Positions 38,791 to 50,670 of a stretch of 64,000 nt of DNA are shown in pieces. Under the pieces are notes generated by a model, which saw only the letters and a list, made by a program, of their open reading frames with translations, was not told where the DNA came from and made no database searches. Origin of the DNA: Hirsutella rhossiliensis (taxonomy: Eukaryota > Ascomycota > Sordariomycetes > Hypocreales > Ophiocordycipitaceae); NCBI RefSeq assembly GCF_020360975.1, contig NW_025408677.1, positions 1,674,001-1,738,000 of the forward strand, given 5' to 3'. The position numbers were made by a program, and so were the translations under genes. Within the stretch, counting starts at the first letter, position 1; every line of letters begins with the position of its first letter.

Positions 38791-41700
38791 TATCGTAAAG
38801 TATAGCTTAATTTTATAGTTCTTAAAGATATCCCTTAGTATAAGGGACCTAGGAAGCTAAAAATAGGTTTTAAAGAAGGAGCTAAAAGGAGGTATAGAGA
38901 TAAAGGTAAGGGTAAAAGAGGAAGTAAAAGTAGTAATAGCTTCCTATAAAGGTAGCGAGAGATAAGACGGATATACTAGTAATAGCTAGAAAGAAGGGGA
39001 AAAACTAGTAAAAAGCTTAGTAGTTAAAAGGATATTAATAGCTTCTTTAAGTAGGATCTTCTTTATTAATTAAGATATTAAATAGGTATAAAAAGTAATG
39101 CTAGATAAAGGAAAGAAGGATAATTAAGTTAGTATAATAATTACTCCCCTACTATAATTACTACCCTTATAAGAATTAAATATCTTTACTATACCTATTT
39201 AACCCCTTACTTTTAATTTTACTTTTATATACTTTTATATACTTCTTATATCTCTCTTTATAAGAGTTATAAGCCCGGGAGGAATAGTATTCTTATACCT
39301 TCTAGCTACTATAAAAGGCACCTTTTTTATATCCCTTATAGCTCTCTTTTACCCCTCTTACTAAAAAAGCCGATTTTTAACTAACTTTTCTACCCTTCCT
39401 TATAATAATATTAAAAAACGACTCCTCTACCGTTCCTACGGTTTATAGGACGATTCTCGTAGAGCCCTAAGATTAAGATAAGACCCTTTCGAGCCCCCTT
39501 TTTATCCTAGGGCAACGGAATTTATAGAGGGAGCTTCCCTCTTCTCTAAGCTAACCTCTATATAGTAAAGAGCTTTTTCTACTACCTTAGGTAACTATAA
39601 GAGTTACCGTAAGGAATACCTTTACGAGATAAAGCTATTAACTACTATACTAATAATAATAACAGAATCTATTAGTACTATAAAGCTAATCTCTTTTTAA
39701 AAGGAAGAGACCCTTAGGTAGTAGCTTTTAAAGCTTAAGACCTTAATAGCTCCTTTAAAGGGCTATATAACTAACTATATTAAGAAGACCTATATAGTAT
39801 ACCTAGGAGTATTTTCTACTAAGAACCTACTAGCTTCTTTATAGCTAGCTAAGTAAAAAGAAATCCTTAAGAAAGCTAACTAATACTTCTTAATAAAAGC
39901 TCTTTCTAGCTAGTAGCTATAGGATATATCTCTATTAATAAAGCCTATTAGTAACGGTTACTTAACTATCTTTCGAGAAGCTAGCTAGGAACTAAATAAA
40001 GAAGCTATTAAAGTATAATAGTAAGTAGTCTTATTCCTTTATAGCTAGTACTCGACCTAGACGGTTCGACCTACTACTCTTATAGCTACTATAGCCCTTA
40101 TTACTATAGCCCCCGCTACTATAGCTATTACTCCTTTAGCTCCTCCTCCCTTAAGAGCCTTAACCCTATCTTTAACGGCTTCCTTAGTCCTAGCCCTAGC
40201 TCCGCCTTCTACTCCGGGCCCGGCCTTAATAGTCCGTTTAGCCCGACTAGTCCCTTAATAGACCTTTTAGTCCGTTAGTTAAAAAATTAAGGAACTAGTC
40301 GAAATCGAACCTCTTCCTTAAAATTAGTAGTAAGGGGTAAAAAGGGGGGGTTTTTAAGTAGACCTTTTAAACTAAGACGAGGATTCCTCGAAGAAATAAA
40401 AGACTAAACGAAATAGCTACTTAGCCTATAAATCCATAGGCTATTAGTTATTATAATACTAATAGGTCTTTAAGAAAAACCGACTTAAAGGATTTAACCT
40501 TTTAAAGTAGCTATAAGAAATAATATAATAGTCTCTTAAAGAGGACCCCTCGTTATAGAAGAAGATAGATAAGATTTAGGTTACTAAGAAATAATAACTA
40601 ATACTACTACCCTTATTTAAGCTATAAATTTAAGAAAAAATCGTTAGTATAGTAAATCCGGCCTTTATCTTCTTTATAGATTAATAAGGCTAAGACTAAT
40701 AGTTAGAGCCTTTTAATTATCCCTTATAAAAATTAGCTATCCTTAACTCTAGTACTTCCCTTAATATATATAATACCCTCTTATAATTCTAGTCCTTTAA
40801 AAGGGTATAGAGGGAATATCTTATTACTAGGGAATTAACTATATAGATAGAGGGGTATAAAAGGGTGAATTTTATAATAAAACTACCTAATAGGTTTATA
40901 TAAATTCTTTAATAAAAAAGGGTAGCTTTTTACCCTTGATTTTTAACGAGCTTAATTTCCTTCCGCTTTCTTTAAGAGGAAGGAATCTTCTAGGATATAA
41001 CGTCTAAGCCTATAAGGCTAGTCTAGAATAATTAAACGATTAAGCTAATTAAGGAAATTTTAGTTAATTTATTCTTAAATTCCAACCTATCCTTAGGAAG
41101 GAATTACTTAAGAAGTTAGCTTTCCTTACTAAGAGGAATAGGTCTACTATAAAGGACCCTCTTTTAGTATCCTAAGGAGATAGCCTTCTTTAGTATATAT
41201 AACTAGGTTACCTAGGCCCCCTAGCTTTATATAAGCTAGGCTAATAATAAGGCGTATAAATAAGGGACCTAAAGATAGTTAAATATAAATACTATAGCTA
41301 AGGGAAGACTAAGAAACGAATTTCTAGACGAACCCTTATACGGCTAGACTAGCTATATAAAGAAATTTAGGTTAACTAAACCGATATCTCTAAGGACTAA
41401 AAAAGCTTTATTAAGGTAATGTTTTTTATAGCCGCTTTTTTAAGGATAGTTTTCCCCTATTTCTTATAGACTTACTTAGTTAAGTATAACTAGTTTACCT
41501 TCTAGGAATTTATTAACTAAATAAAATCCTACTTTAGCTATAAGGTAAAAAAGATATAGTTTAATAGAGAGTTATTTATAAAGGATATCTTAAATTAGCT
41601 TCGAAAAAGGGGTATTTTACCCCTCTTATTAGCACTAAATACCTAGGCCTAAAACGGAGGGGTAGAAAGATTAAGGGGTGCTATAATAAAAAGGGCCTAT

Positions 41701-44700
41701 ATAATAAGACTTACTATAAGGCTTTATTATAACCTTTAAAAGGAAGTCGTTAAGACCGCCTATTACCTTTAAAACTATACCCCTAGGAACCTTAAGGACC
41801 CTAAGGAACTAAACTAAGGAATAAATTAAAAATCTCCCCTTAAGCTCTTTATAAAGAAAAGGGCCTTACTAGCTTACCTTTATACTTATAGCTATAAGGT
41901 ATACGCTATAACTACTAATATATAGCTAAAAAGGAAGAAGAAAAGAAAGATTAATCCTAGAGCCTTTATTAGTTACCTTATTAATTATAATTCTATAAAT
42001 ATCTTTTAGATCTAGATTCCTCTTTTATAAAAGGTTATTTTAACTAAGGATATAATTTTCGACGAATCTAGCTTCTTTAATAGAAAGAGGGATTAATAGC
42101 CCCTCTTACTCTCTTAATATTAGCTAATTTAAAAGATCTAAATCCCCCCTTCCCTATAGTCTTAAAAAGAGGTCTTCGATAAGGAAATAAAAGAAGAAAC
42201 TAATATTAAAGTAGTTAAGGATAACGCTAACTCTAAAGAAGAAAGGGAAGCTACTAGATTAAATAATCTAGATAAAAAAGGAGACTATAGGAAAGTAGTA
42301 GAGCTAGAATACGCTTACCTCCCTATGCCTCTTCTTATAAAATAAAAAGAAGATCTAAAAGTAGCTTTTTCTATTAGTCTTCTTATCTCGACCCTTAAAG
42401 GGGTAGGAAAGGCACCTCTCTTAAAGGATTACCTAGCTACCTTTTTATCCTTACTTTAAGAAGTAAAGGAAGGTATAAGGCTTAATACGGTTACTAAAGA
42501 AAACTAACCTCTCTTTTATTTCGATCGTTTTTCTAACTTCTATTTAATACCTATAAAAGACGGTTCCTATAAAGTATTTATAGTAGGCTAGCTTTTTAAG
42601 CCTATATTAATAAGGAAGGTATATAAAAGAGACCTCTTAGACCTACTAGTAAACTAAAAGCAGCTAAAAAAACACCCCTTTAAAGACTAGTTTTTCTAGG
42701 CTTAGAAAGACTACCTAGCTTTATATAAGGAGATAGGGTCTTTTAAAAAGGTCTTAAAGGTAAAAGTAAGAGGGAAATAGGTCCTTAGCTATAAGTAGGT
42801 CTTTATCTATAAAACTAATAAATATAGCTTCCTTTAAAAGTATAAGGCCTAGCTAGTTATCTATAAGAATTAATAGGAAAAAGGGGATCTACTTACTAAA
42901 GTAACTACCTTAATAAGGATATCTTTTCGGACCCTTATAGCTATAGTAGTAGAATTCGACCTCGAACTTAATTAAATAGATATAGTTAACGCCTTTATTA
43001 ACTACTAACTTAAGGAAGAAGAAGTTATTTATATACGCCTTTTACTAAGCTTTTAATAACTAAGAAAGGTCCTATAGCTTAGGAAAGCTCTATATAGACT
43101 ATAAAGATTACCCTTTCTTTAGTAATAATATTTAATAGGTTCCCTTAAAGCCCTAAGCGTTAAGAAAGCCCCTTAGGAACCATATATAATATAAAAAGGC
43201 AAAATTATAGTCTTCTTCTATATCGATAATATTATCTAAGCCTACCTAAAAAAGGAAGAAGTAACTACTAAGGAGGCTATAAAAGGCTTATAATAAAAGT
43301 ATAAGATAACTAAGCTAAGGGAGCTAAAGTAGTTCCTAGGGATATAAATCCTTTAGAATAAGTCTTAATAGACTATCTAGCTTACCTAGGACGCCTATAT
43401 TAATAAGGTCGCTTATAAATTCCTCCTTAATTCCTTAGAAAAAAAGCTTCCCTTTATACCTTTATTAAATAAAATGCTTTTTCTTAATCTATCCTTTTAA
43501 GCTAAGGAGTAAGAGAAACATTTATACTAATAGAAGGTAAGCTCCTTACCTTTTTTAGCTATTTCTACTAGACCGGATATCTCTTTTATAGTCTCCTAGC
43601 TAGTTAGGTATAACTAGAATCCTAGCCCTAGGTACTAAAAAGTAGTAGATTAAGCTATCCTTTATCTCTATTTAACGAGATTATATAGTCTATGCCTAGG
43701 AGGGTAAGAAAGGAAACTAGCTACCGATATCTTCCTTTATTCTAGCGATTTATCCTTTATAGATAATTCCTTAAATAGAAAGAGCTTATAGGGGTATATT
43801 ATATCCCTTTTTAAAGGAACTATTACTTAGAGAGCTTCGAAGTAAGCTACTATTATAACTTCTAGTATAGAGGCAGAGCTACTAGCTTATTTAAAAGCTT
43901 TAAAGGAAGCTATTTTCCTTAGCTAGATATTAATATCTCTATAACTATAAATTCCCTCCCTATTAGCTATAGAATATAATAATATTATAGACTATATAAA
44001 TTCTAATAGAAAACGTAAAGCTATTAACCTAGCTATAGTATATTAATATCTACTAGTATTAGTTACGCTAAGAGGTCTAAAAGGGACTTATTTCCGTCCG
44101 TTAGGTTTTAATAGTAGTAATAAAAGCTAACGGTCTTATAAAGCCCTTACTAAAGTAAAAGCTAGCTATCTTCTTATAGTAAATTAGGCTAAAAGACGTT
44201 TAAGAGAAGCTATCCTTAAAAGCCCGCCTTAAGAGTTTATAAGAGGAGCTAAAGGTATATAAGAGGAAGGAGACGTCTATAGCTAAAGAAAGGAACTAGG
44301 ACTTATCCTAAAGGAGGGCCCCTAGCTTAATTGGGACTTCTTCTTCTTAAAAAAGAAAGACCCCCTTTCTTATAGGACTTAATTTCCTCCTTAGGCCCCT
44401 TTTCCTAAAGTAGGTCTAAAAGAGCCTAGGGCTAAAACCCGGATTTCTTAAGTAAGGGATAAGTATAGACTAAGACCTCCTTTATACGCTTACCGGCCTA
44501 ATTATTTAGCTTTACCCTTATAGGGCAAGCTATAGCTAAGGGGGTATATCGTAAAGCGTAGCTTAATTTCGTAGTTCTTAGAGATATCTCTTAGTACGAG
44601 GGACCTAAGAAGCTAAAAAATAGGTTTTAAGGAAGGAGCTAAAAGGAGGTATAAAGAGAAGGGTAGTAAAAAGAAGGGAAGTAAAAGTAGCGATAGCTTC

Positions 44701-45022
44701 CTATAAAGGTAGCGAGAGATAAGATAGATATACTAGCAACGGCTAAAAAGGAGGGGAAAAACTAGTAAAAAGCTTAGTAGTTAAGAGGATATTAGTAGCT
44801 TCTTTAAGTAGGATCTTCTTTATTAATTAAAATACTAGATAGATATAAAGAGGGGCGTTAAATAAAGGAAAGAAGGATAATTAAGGTAATATAATAATTA
44901 CTCCCTTATTATAATTACTACCCCTATAAGAATTAAATATCTCCGCCTTACTTATTTAACCCCTTACTTTTAATTTTACCTTTATATATTTTTATATACT
45001 TCTTATATCTCTCTTTTTAAGA
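38791..45022 (+). mobile_element. Ty1/copia retrotransposon copia-B3, full length, RIP-inactivated
   Basis: Third full-length member of the copia-B family, here on the plus strand. LTRs are 38,791-39,265 and 44,547-45,022. The primer-binding site at 39,266 reads GTTATAAGCCCGG. Gag lies near 39,300-40,500, integrase near 41,000-42,000, RT with FFYIDNII (YVDD box damaged by RIP) near 43,206-43,232, and RNase H near 43,650-44,230. Stops are frequent. No target duplication is seen: the left flank ends TTTAT and the right flank begins AAAGT. The flanks also belong to different elements (a LINE and a gypsy), so the locus was rearranged during or after insertion. Confidence 0.88.
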
Positions 45023-45790
45023 AAAGTAAGAGTAAGAGTTACTAAGCTATAAGAGCTATAAAAGAGGCTTAAAGAATACTAAGGAAAGGCTATTAAATCG
45101 TAAGTAAAATACTATAATTTAAAGCACTAACCGCTTATATTAAAAGTAAGAGACCTTATAGTATTATTAATAAGGAACTTATACCTTAAGGGCAAAAAAA
45201 AGAAAACTCTTACCTAAGTATATTAGACCGTTTTAGGTCTTAAAAGCTATTAAAAAGTAAGTATATCGTCTTATACTCCTTAAGAAGTACTTATATCTTT
45301 ATAACGTTTTCTATATTAGTCTTTTAAAGTTATAAAAAAAGCGTAAAGGAACCTATAAAGATAGCGAAACCCTATTAATACTAGACTTAAAGGATAATAA
45401 AGGTAAATAGGAAGTCTAAGAGATTAAAGATTAAAAAAGATCTAAGGGCAATACTTTTTTCCTTATTAAATAGAAAGGATAGCTAGCTAAGTATAGCTAA
45501 TAGGTTAATACTAAAGATATAGTAAATAGCTAAGACCTTATTAAAGAATATACTACTTACTTAACTAAGAAAAAGAGGTATAAGACTAAGTAAGGTAAGG
45601 AAACCTATTAATATAAGAAGGCGCTACTAAATTAGTAATAAATCCCTACTAAATCGCTATTAATTTATTAATATATTAGTACGCTTAAACGTTTTATAAC
45701 TATATATAAAATAGTAAAATAAGATAATAAAGGAAAACTATCTATACTACCTATTAAATATTATTAAAGAAAGTAAAAGTAAACTATAAC
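45023..45790 (+). mobile_element. Ty3/gypsy (chromovirus) 3' fragment with chromodomain
   Basis: The plus strand near 45,240-45,360 reads as the C-terminal integrase pattern of gypsy elements (YRL-x-L-x-KKY ... NVFYISLLK). A chromodomain-like stretch follows near 45,400-45,560, with FFLIK-x-KG then KYS-x-x-V-N-T, where the missing residues are TAG stops at expected Trp positions. Chromodomains mark the chromovirus branch and guide integration to heterochromatin. Upstream pol is missing, because the fragment starts at copia-B3. It may or may not be the same family as the gypsy at 7,859-18,185. Confidence 0.7.
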
Positions 45791-48400
45791 TTTATTAAAA
45801 CCTTAATAATAAAAGAGAAAAGGATAGTTATAACTAAATAAAAGAAAGATAAGACCTATTTATTACTTTTAACTACCCCTCCTTTTTACTAGTATAGTAG
45901 GAACTAACTAAGGCGCCCCCTTTACTATACTAAATACTTCTAGAAATACTAAAACTACCTTATCCTTTACTCCTTTTTTATTCTTTATATTAAGACCTAT
46001 CTTTATTAGTATAGTACTTACCTTAGCCTTAGTAAATAGTAAGGTATACTACTAAGAAGTATAGCCTATATCGCTATTAATAAAGTAGAGTTTTAACTAA
46101 GATTCCTAGGCTTAGTACTTTAGGCTTATATAAGTAATATTAAATAAGAGCGCGGGGTTAAGGCGAATAATAAGCTCGCGGCGCTTATTAATTAGTATAT
46201 AATAGTTAGTACGCTTAACTTAGTATATTATTAAGCGGTCGTAAATAAAAGGGTTAAATAAAAACTTATAACTATAGACTTTTATATACTTATAGTCTTA
46301 AAGGACTTATAATAAGCCTTCTTAGCGATATTAAAAGCCTTAGCTAAATACTATACTATAATAGTAAGATAGCGCTAATTACCCTCCTTAAAAATAAGTA
46401 TGCTTATATCTAAGCTATTATCCTTAGTATCCTTATTACTAGTCTTTAGCTTATTAAGCTTATATAAGTACTTTATAATAGCGACTATATCGGCTTAGTT
46501 ACTAAATATAAAAGTAGCGGCCTTAAGAAAGATTAGCTTATAGATTATAATATTTAAAGTTAAGGAGAAACTTACTTAGTTATAAGTTATAGTATATCTA
46601 TAGTACTACTTATAGTATATTAAGGAAACCCCTAAGAAAATATAGCTAATTAAGAGTACCTTAATAAGCTTAAGCTTAATTATACTATACTCCTTAACGA
46701 CTATCCTAAAATAATATATATACTAGAGCTTATAAAGGATAACCCCTTAGGCCTTAACTAAGCGGGCTTTAGCCTTAGATTAAGTACGCTTCTTTATAAG
46801 AGCGCGACCGCCTTATACTACTACTTAGGTACCTTTATCTTTAGCACTACTATTCTTAGGTTCGTTAATAAAAGGAGTTAAATCGCGGCTATCTCTATTA
46901 TTACTATTATTATTATTTTACCCCTTATTTAGCTAAATATTAAGATTATTTTAGCTTATATTTAGCTAGGCCTTATTATTAATATTAGCCTACTTATTTT
47001 AAAGAGCGGCCTAGGCGATAATTTCTTATTAGCTAGAGCCGCCCTATTAAAATAAAGTAACTAGGTTATTAGTACTTACCTAAGAGCGCCTAAGTATAGT
47101 CTCCTTTTAATATTAGTATCGCTAATAAGGGTAATAGACTTATAAGTTTCTTAGCCTATAAAAGTAAGATTATTAGTTATTAGAGTTAAGGTATTTAATA
47201 GGGTAATAAGGGTATAACCCTCGCTAATATTAGGTCCTAGACTAAGAGTCTCTTAGGACTAGGATTCCCTTATACCTTTCTTAGCTTTCTTTACTAAAGG
47301 GGAACTAGTATTACTATAAGACTTTTAGGCTAATCGCTTATAGTTTAAGGGTAAACCCGCCGCTACCTACTCTTATATATAGCGTAGGAAATTAGCGTTA
47401 TAGTTCTTTATCTTCTTTAGCGTAAAAGGTATTATTATTAATAAATCGTCGATAAAAAGTAATATAAAAAAGTATAAGGGATTAATAAAAAAATAGTATA
47501 AAACTCTATAGTAATTATAAGTAAAAGAGTTAAAGAAAAAAAAAGAAGTAGGAAATATATATATACGCTCTTTATATTATAGTTACGCGGCTAATATATA
47601 GGCGAAACTATAATAGTTACTTAGTAGTAACCGCTAGTATAATAACTATTAATATTATAGAGTATAGACTAATATATACTTATATAAGTATATACGCGCG
47701 ATATATAACTAAAACTACCTTTCTTCCTAACTAAATATATGTAATATAGCGAAAGTAATATATATTAAAGATATAGCTAAGACGTCTATATAAGAAGGGA
47801 GATAATTATAAGAGCGCTATTAAGAGGTATAAGCTAATAAAGTACTTAGGTATATAGTACTAATATATTAGTAGGGTATTAGTAGGGAATTATACCTACC
47901 CCGCTTATAAGTTATAAACTACTTACTACTTTAACTAAAAAGAAAAAAATCCCTCTTCTTATAAGCTTTAGTCTTATAATAAGAAGAATATAATATATAT
48001 AGCGTAGTACTTCTAGCTATCTTTACTACTTAACTAATCGTACCGTAATATATATTCCCTTATATTAAGCTATAGCCTAAGCTATATAGTTATATATAAA
48101 TAGCTAGATCTTATATATATATATATAGGCTACCTATATATAGATTCGCTCTATATAGCTTATTAATATTATTCTATAAATAGTACTTATATATATACCT
48201 TTACTTACTTTATAATATTAAAACTATTATTATATTTAAAAGTAGTAGATATAGTAGTTAACTATTATATACTAACGAAGTTACTTAATAGATCTAGGTT
48301 ATTATAAGCTACTAGATTAATAGGTTAACCTATTTCCCCTTATACTTTTAATATATATATATATATATAGTTATACCCGCGGACTCCCTCTTTTAAGTAA
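45791..48400. repeat. RIP-mutated repeat DNA, unassigned
   Basis: 2.6 kb of RIP-type sequence reaching the edge of the genic region. A degenerate minus-strand frame can be followed in pieces between about 47,450 and 46,180. It is rich in Asn, Asp, Lys and Ser, with an Asn run near 46,890-46,920, and could be a gag-like or host-derived repeat protein. I identify no catalytic motif. From 47,500 to 48,380 it is simple AT-rich DNA with TATA repeats, including a TA run at 48,350-48,370. Confidence 0.45.
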
Positions 48401-48574
48401 GGTAGTGCAATCTATACTCTCTTTCTTAATGCAAAGACCTAATAACTAGTAATATAGGGACATTTCTGCCGGCATTTAGATACACTATTTTTTTAAGATT
48501 TCTTTTTAGTCTGGGCCGCCGGCAACTACTACCTACCCACCAACATTAAAGTAACATAGCTGAGGCGGCGGCCA

Positions 48575-49621
48575 TTATGCCATAACCTTAATGACCACCT
48601 TGCCGTTGGCATGCCTCGTCTCCGTCTTGTCAAAGGCCTGTTGGAAGTCGTCAAACTCAACGGCGCTATCGACGCGCGGCCTGCCGATGCCGGCGTCGAC
48701 CAGCTTCGTGATCTCCGCGAGGTCGGAGCCGCGCGGCCGGACGAGGAACCAGGTGGCCTTGGCGAGCTTCTTGGACTTCGCCACCGATGCGGGCCTAAGG
48801 CTCTCGGGCGAGCCGCAGACGCTGAGCAGCACGCCGCCGTCCCGGATGGCCGCCCAGCACCCGGCGAGCGAGTCGCCGCCGGCGCAGTCGAGGGCCATGT
48901 CGCAGTGCGTCGAGGACGGGTCCTGGGCGGCAGCCCAGCTGGCAATCGACTGCTTGGTGTAATCAATTATGTCTGTTGCACCGGCCTTGCGCACGTCGTC
49001 GGCCTTGGACGGACCGGACACGGCGACAATGGCGCCCGCGCCGGCCGCCGCCGCGAGCTGCACAGCCCAGCTGCCGACGTTTCCACTCGCCGCCGTGATG
49101 AGCAACCTTATCTTGCCGTTGGCCTCGCGGGCCCGGGCGTCGCCGCCCTGCGTGGCCATGGCCCGCGGGTCCAGCAGGCCGTGCTCGAAGAGGCCCTGGT
49201 AGGCCGTCAGGGCGCTCAGCGGCGTGGCCGCGGCCTCGACCCAGCCCTGCGCGCTGGGCTTCAGGGCGAGGGCGCTCTTTTGGACGAGCGTGTAGTCGCT
49301 GAGGCAGCCGCGGCGGTTTGCTTCGTTGCGGAAGTAGACTTCGTCGCCGGGCTTGAAGGGGGACCCGAAGGGCGCCGTGACAACGACACCGGCGCCCTCG
49401 GTCCCGGGCACGCGCTCCCGCTCGGCCGTGAAGGTGTCGGGAAAGTAGCGCTCCCAGGTGAGCTCGCCCAGGCAGGGCGACGTGGCCTTGATCTGCACGA
49501 GGTGCTCCTCGCTGTCGCCCTCCTTGGGCCTGGGGAGCGCCGTCTCGGTGAGGATGAGGGCGTCGGTCTCGGGGTCCGGCTGGATGACGGCCCTGACTGT
49601 TTGGGGCAGAGCGGTGCTCAT
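48575..49621 (-). CDS. Medium-chain dehydrogenase/reductase (quinone oxidoreductase/enoyl-reductase type)
   Basis: A 348-residue, intronless protein of the MDR superfamily, which reduces quinones, enones or enoyl thioesters with NAD(P)H. The GroES-like catalytic half has PGTEGAGVVV at 72-81 and PGDEVYF at 91-97. The Rossmann half starts at about 173 with AASGNVGSWAVQLA and continues with VAVSG and the helix ADDVRKAGATDIIDYT, as in the family. The Cys/His zinc ligands of alcohol dehydrogenases are not apparent, so it is probably a zinc-independent reductase. Length is usual for the family. The ATG is the first in frame and lies where homology should begin. It ends about 170 bp from the RIP-mutated island yet shows no RIP damage itself. 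Substrate cannot be told; such enzymes occur both in detoxification and as trans-acting enoyl reductases. Confidence 0.9.
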   Translation of the reverse strand: MSTALPQTVRAVIQPDPETDALILTETALPRPKEGDSEEHLVQIKATSPCLGELTWERYFPDTFTAERERVPGTEGAGVVVTAPFGSPFKPGDEVYFRNEANRRGCLSDYTLVQKSALALKPSAQGWVEAAATPLSALTAYQGLFEHGLLDPRAMATQGGDARAREANGKIRLLITAASGNVGSWAVQLAAAAGAGAIVAVSGPSKADDVRKAGATDIIDYTKQSIASWAAAQDPSSTHCDMALDCAGGDSLAGCWAAIRDGGVLLSVCGSPESLRPASVAKSKKLAKATWFLVRPRGSDLAEITKLVDAGIGRPRVDSAVEFDDFQQAFDKTETRHANGKVVIKVMA

Positions 49622-50602
49622 GGTTGCTTTGGTACTGATGGCTTTTCTGAGGATCTTGATGCTGGTAATAGGGGTCCCGCGTTCCTCGGGTGGTGAAGGT
49701 GGTCGATATGCTCTTCTGCGTTGTCATCGTCGTTCCATCCGTTCGGCTAACCCCGCCCTACTTATATCAGTATGCTCCTAGGCAGAGCTAGCTCCAGCTC
49801 GGGCTATTCGAGGCTACCGTCGCCGGGTCCCCGCCGGATCCTATTGGTGAGTATGGTGAGGGGGGCCATTCTCCGTGAGCGTACATGGTCCTGGACATCG
49901 GTGCAGATCCTCCTCACTAACTGGATGCTGTGTCATGCAGCTTCACAAAACCAATATTCTGGGTGACATGCTAACAAGCAAGCGAAATACTCGAGAAGTC
50001 GCGTAGGTAGGACCTGATCAGGACTACATAACAGCGCAAAAGAGAAAAAGGCTTAACGGCAGCCCGAAGGAGTATTATTACTTGCACTCATACCCATCTC
50101 TATCTGCACTTACACCCCATTTCTAAGCTGGGCGGTATGACTTTGGATACGGCCCGAGCCCTAGCAAGAACAGGTAGGTTCAAGATGGCGTCGGCGGGAA
50201 AGCACGAGTGACGCCTCTATCTACGGAGCTGTCATCTCGCGCCGTATAGGCATACGACACTATTTAGATTCGCCATACGAGGATCTGTAAATAGCCAAGT
50301 GTCGCGGCCCTCTAGGGTTGATCCCTCCCGGGCGGAATAAATTGCATTGCATTGGCCCCCAAGCAGGACGGCCGGCAGACTACATGCGGGCGCTGACGGC
50401 GAGGCCAAGCTTGACCTTTCTTCTCATCTAGCACTCGCATCTCTCCGCAGAGAAAAGGGGGCCGAAACAGATCAATTCCCAGACCCCGTCTGCCACCTAT
50501 TGTACCTTCTCAGCCAGGCACGGCAAAAGGGGGGCCGAGTTGGCAATTGCGACAGGTCAGAGGAGGGCGCGACTGAAAAAGGCGTGTTGCGGAAACAGAC
50601 CG

Positions 50603-50637
<35 letters not shown>

Positions 50638-50670
50638 CACGGGGAGGGAGAGAGAAGGAGCCAGCGCGAC
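49622..50670. other. Intergenic region with divergent promoters
   Basis: About 1.05 kb between the start of the reductase gene (minus) and the start of the kinase gene (plus), so it should carry both promoters and 5' leaders. It has normal base composition with no RIP. Short open frames on both strands look like chance. The only clear structure is the dinucleotide run at 50,606-50,634. Confidence 0.6.
50606..50634. repeat. (CA)n microsatellite
   Basis: A 29-bp uninterrupted CA run 36 bp upstream of the kinase start codon, probably in the 5' leader. Its CpA richness shows that this stretch has not been RIPed. Confidence 0.9.

Larger units (their letters stand above)
1..48400. repeat. RIP-mutated transposon island
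   Basis: Almost every CpA and TpG has become TpA, while CpG, GpC and runs of C or G persist. Patches such as 161-260 therefore stay GC-rich although TAG/CTA words dominate. This is the dinucleotide signature of fungal repeat-induced point mutation, which acts on duplicated DNA during the sexual cycle. In the degenerate reading frames the stops are mostly TAG or TAA where Gln or Trp is expected. Cys often reads as Tyr and Asp as Asn, all explained by C-to-T or G-to-A changes. The few open frames of 60-80 codons inside are chance survivors. I see no host gene, tRNA or rRNA in it. The right edge is sharp, near 48,400-48,480. Confidence 0.95.

Noticed and set aside
9401..45022. CRISPR-like or satellite arrays
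   Set aside because: The dispersed direct repeats are LTRs and transposon copies; there are no regularly spaced short repeats.
1..48400. Possible centromere
   Set aside because: A large RIP-mutated, gene-free island would fit a fungal centromere, but nothing in the sequence distinguishes it from other transposon islands; CENP-A mapping would be needed.
48611..49696. Long plus-strand frame of 361 codons across the reductase gene
   Set aside because: It is antisense to a clearly conserved MDR protein and caused by high GC; no motif.
50347..50670. Upstream extension of the kinase frame through the CA repeat
   Set aside because: There is no in-frame ATG before 50,671, and the repeat would encode a Thr-His run; it is better read as 5' leader.
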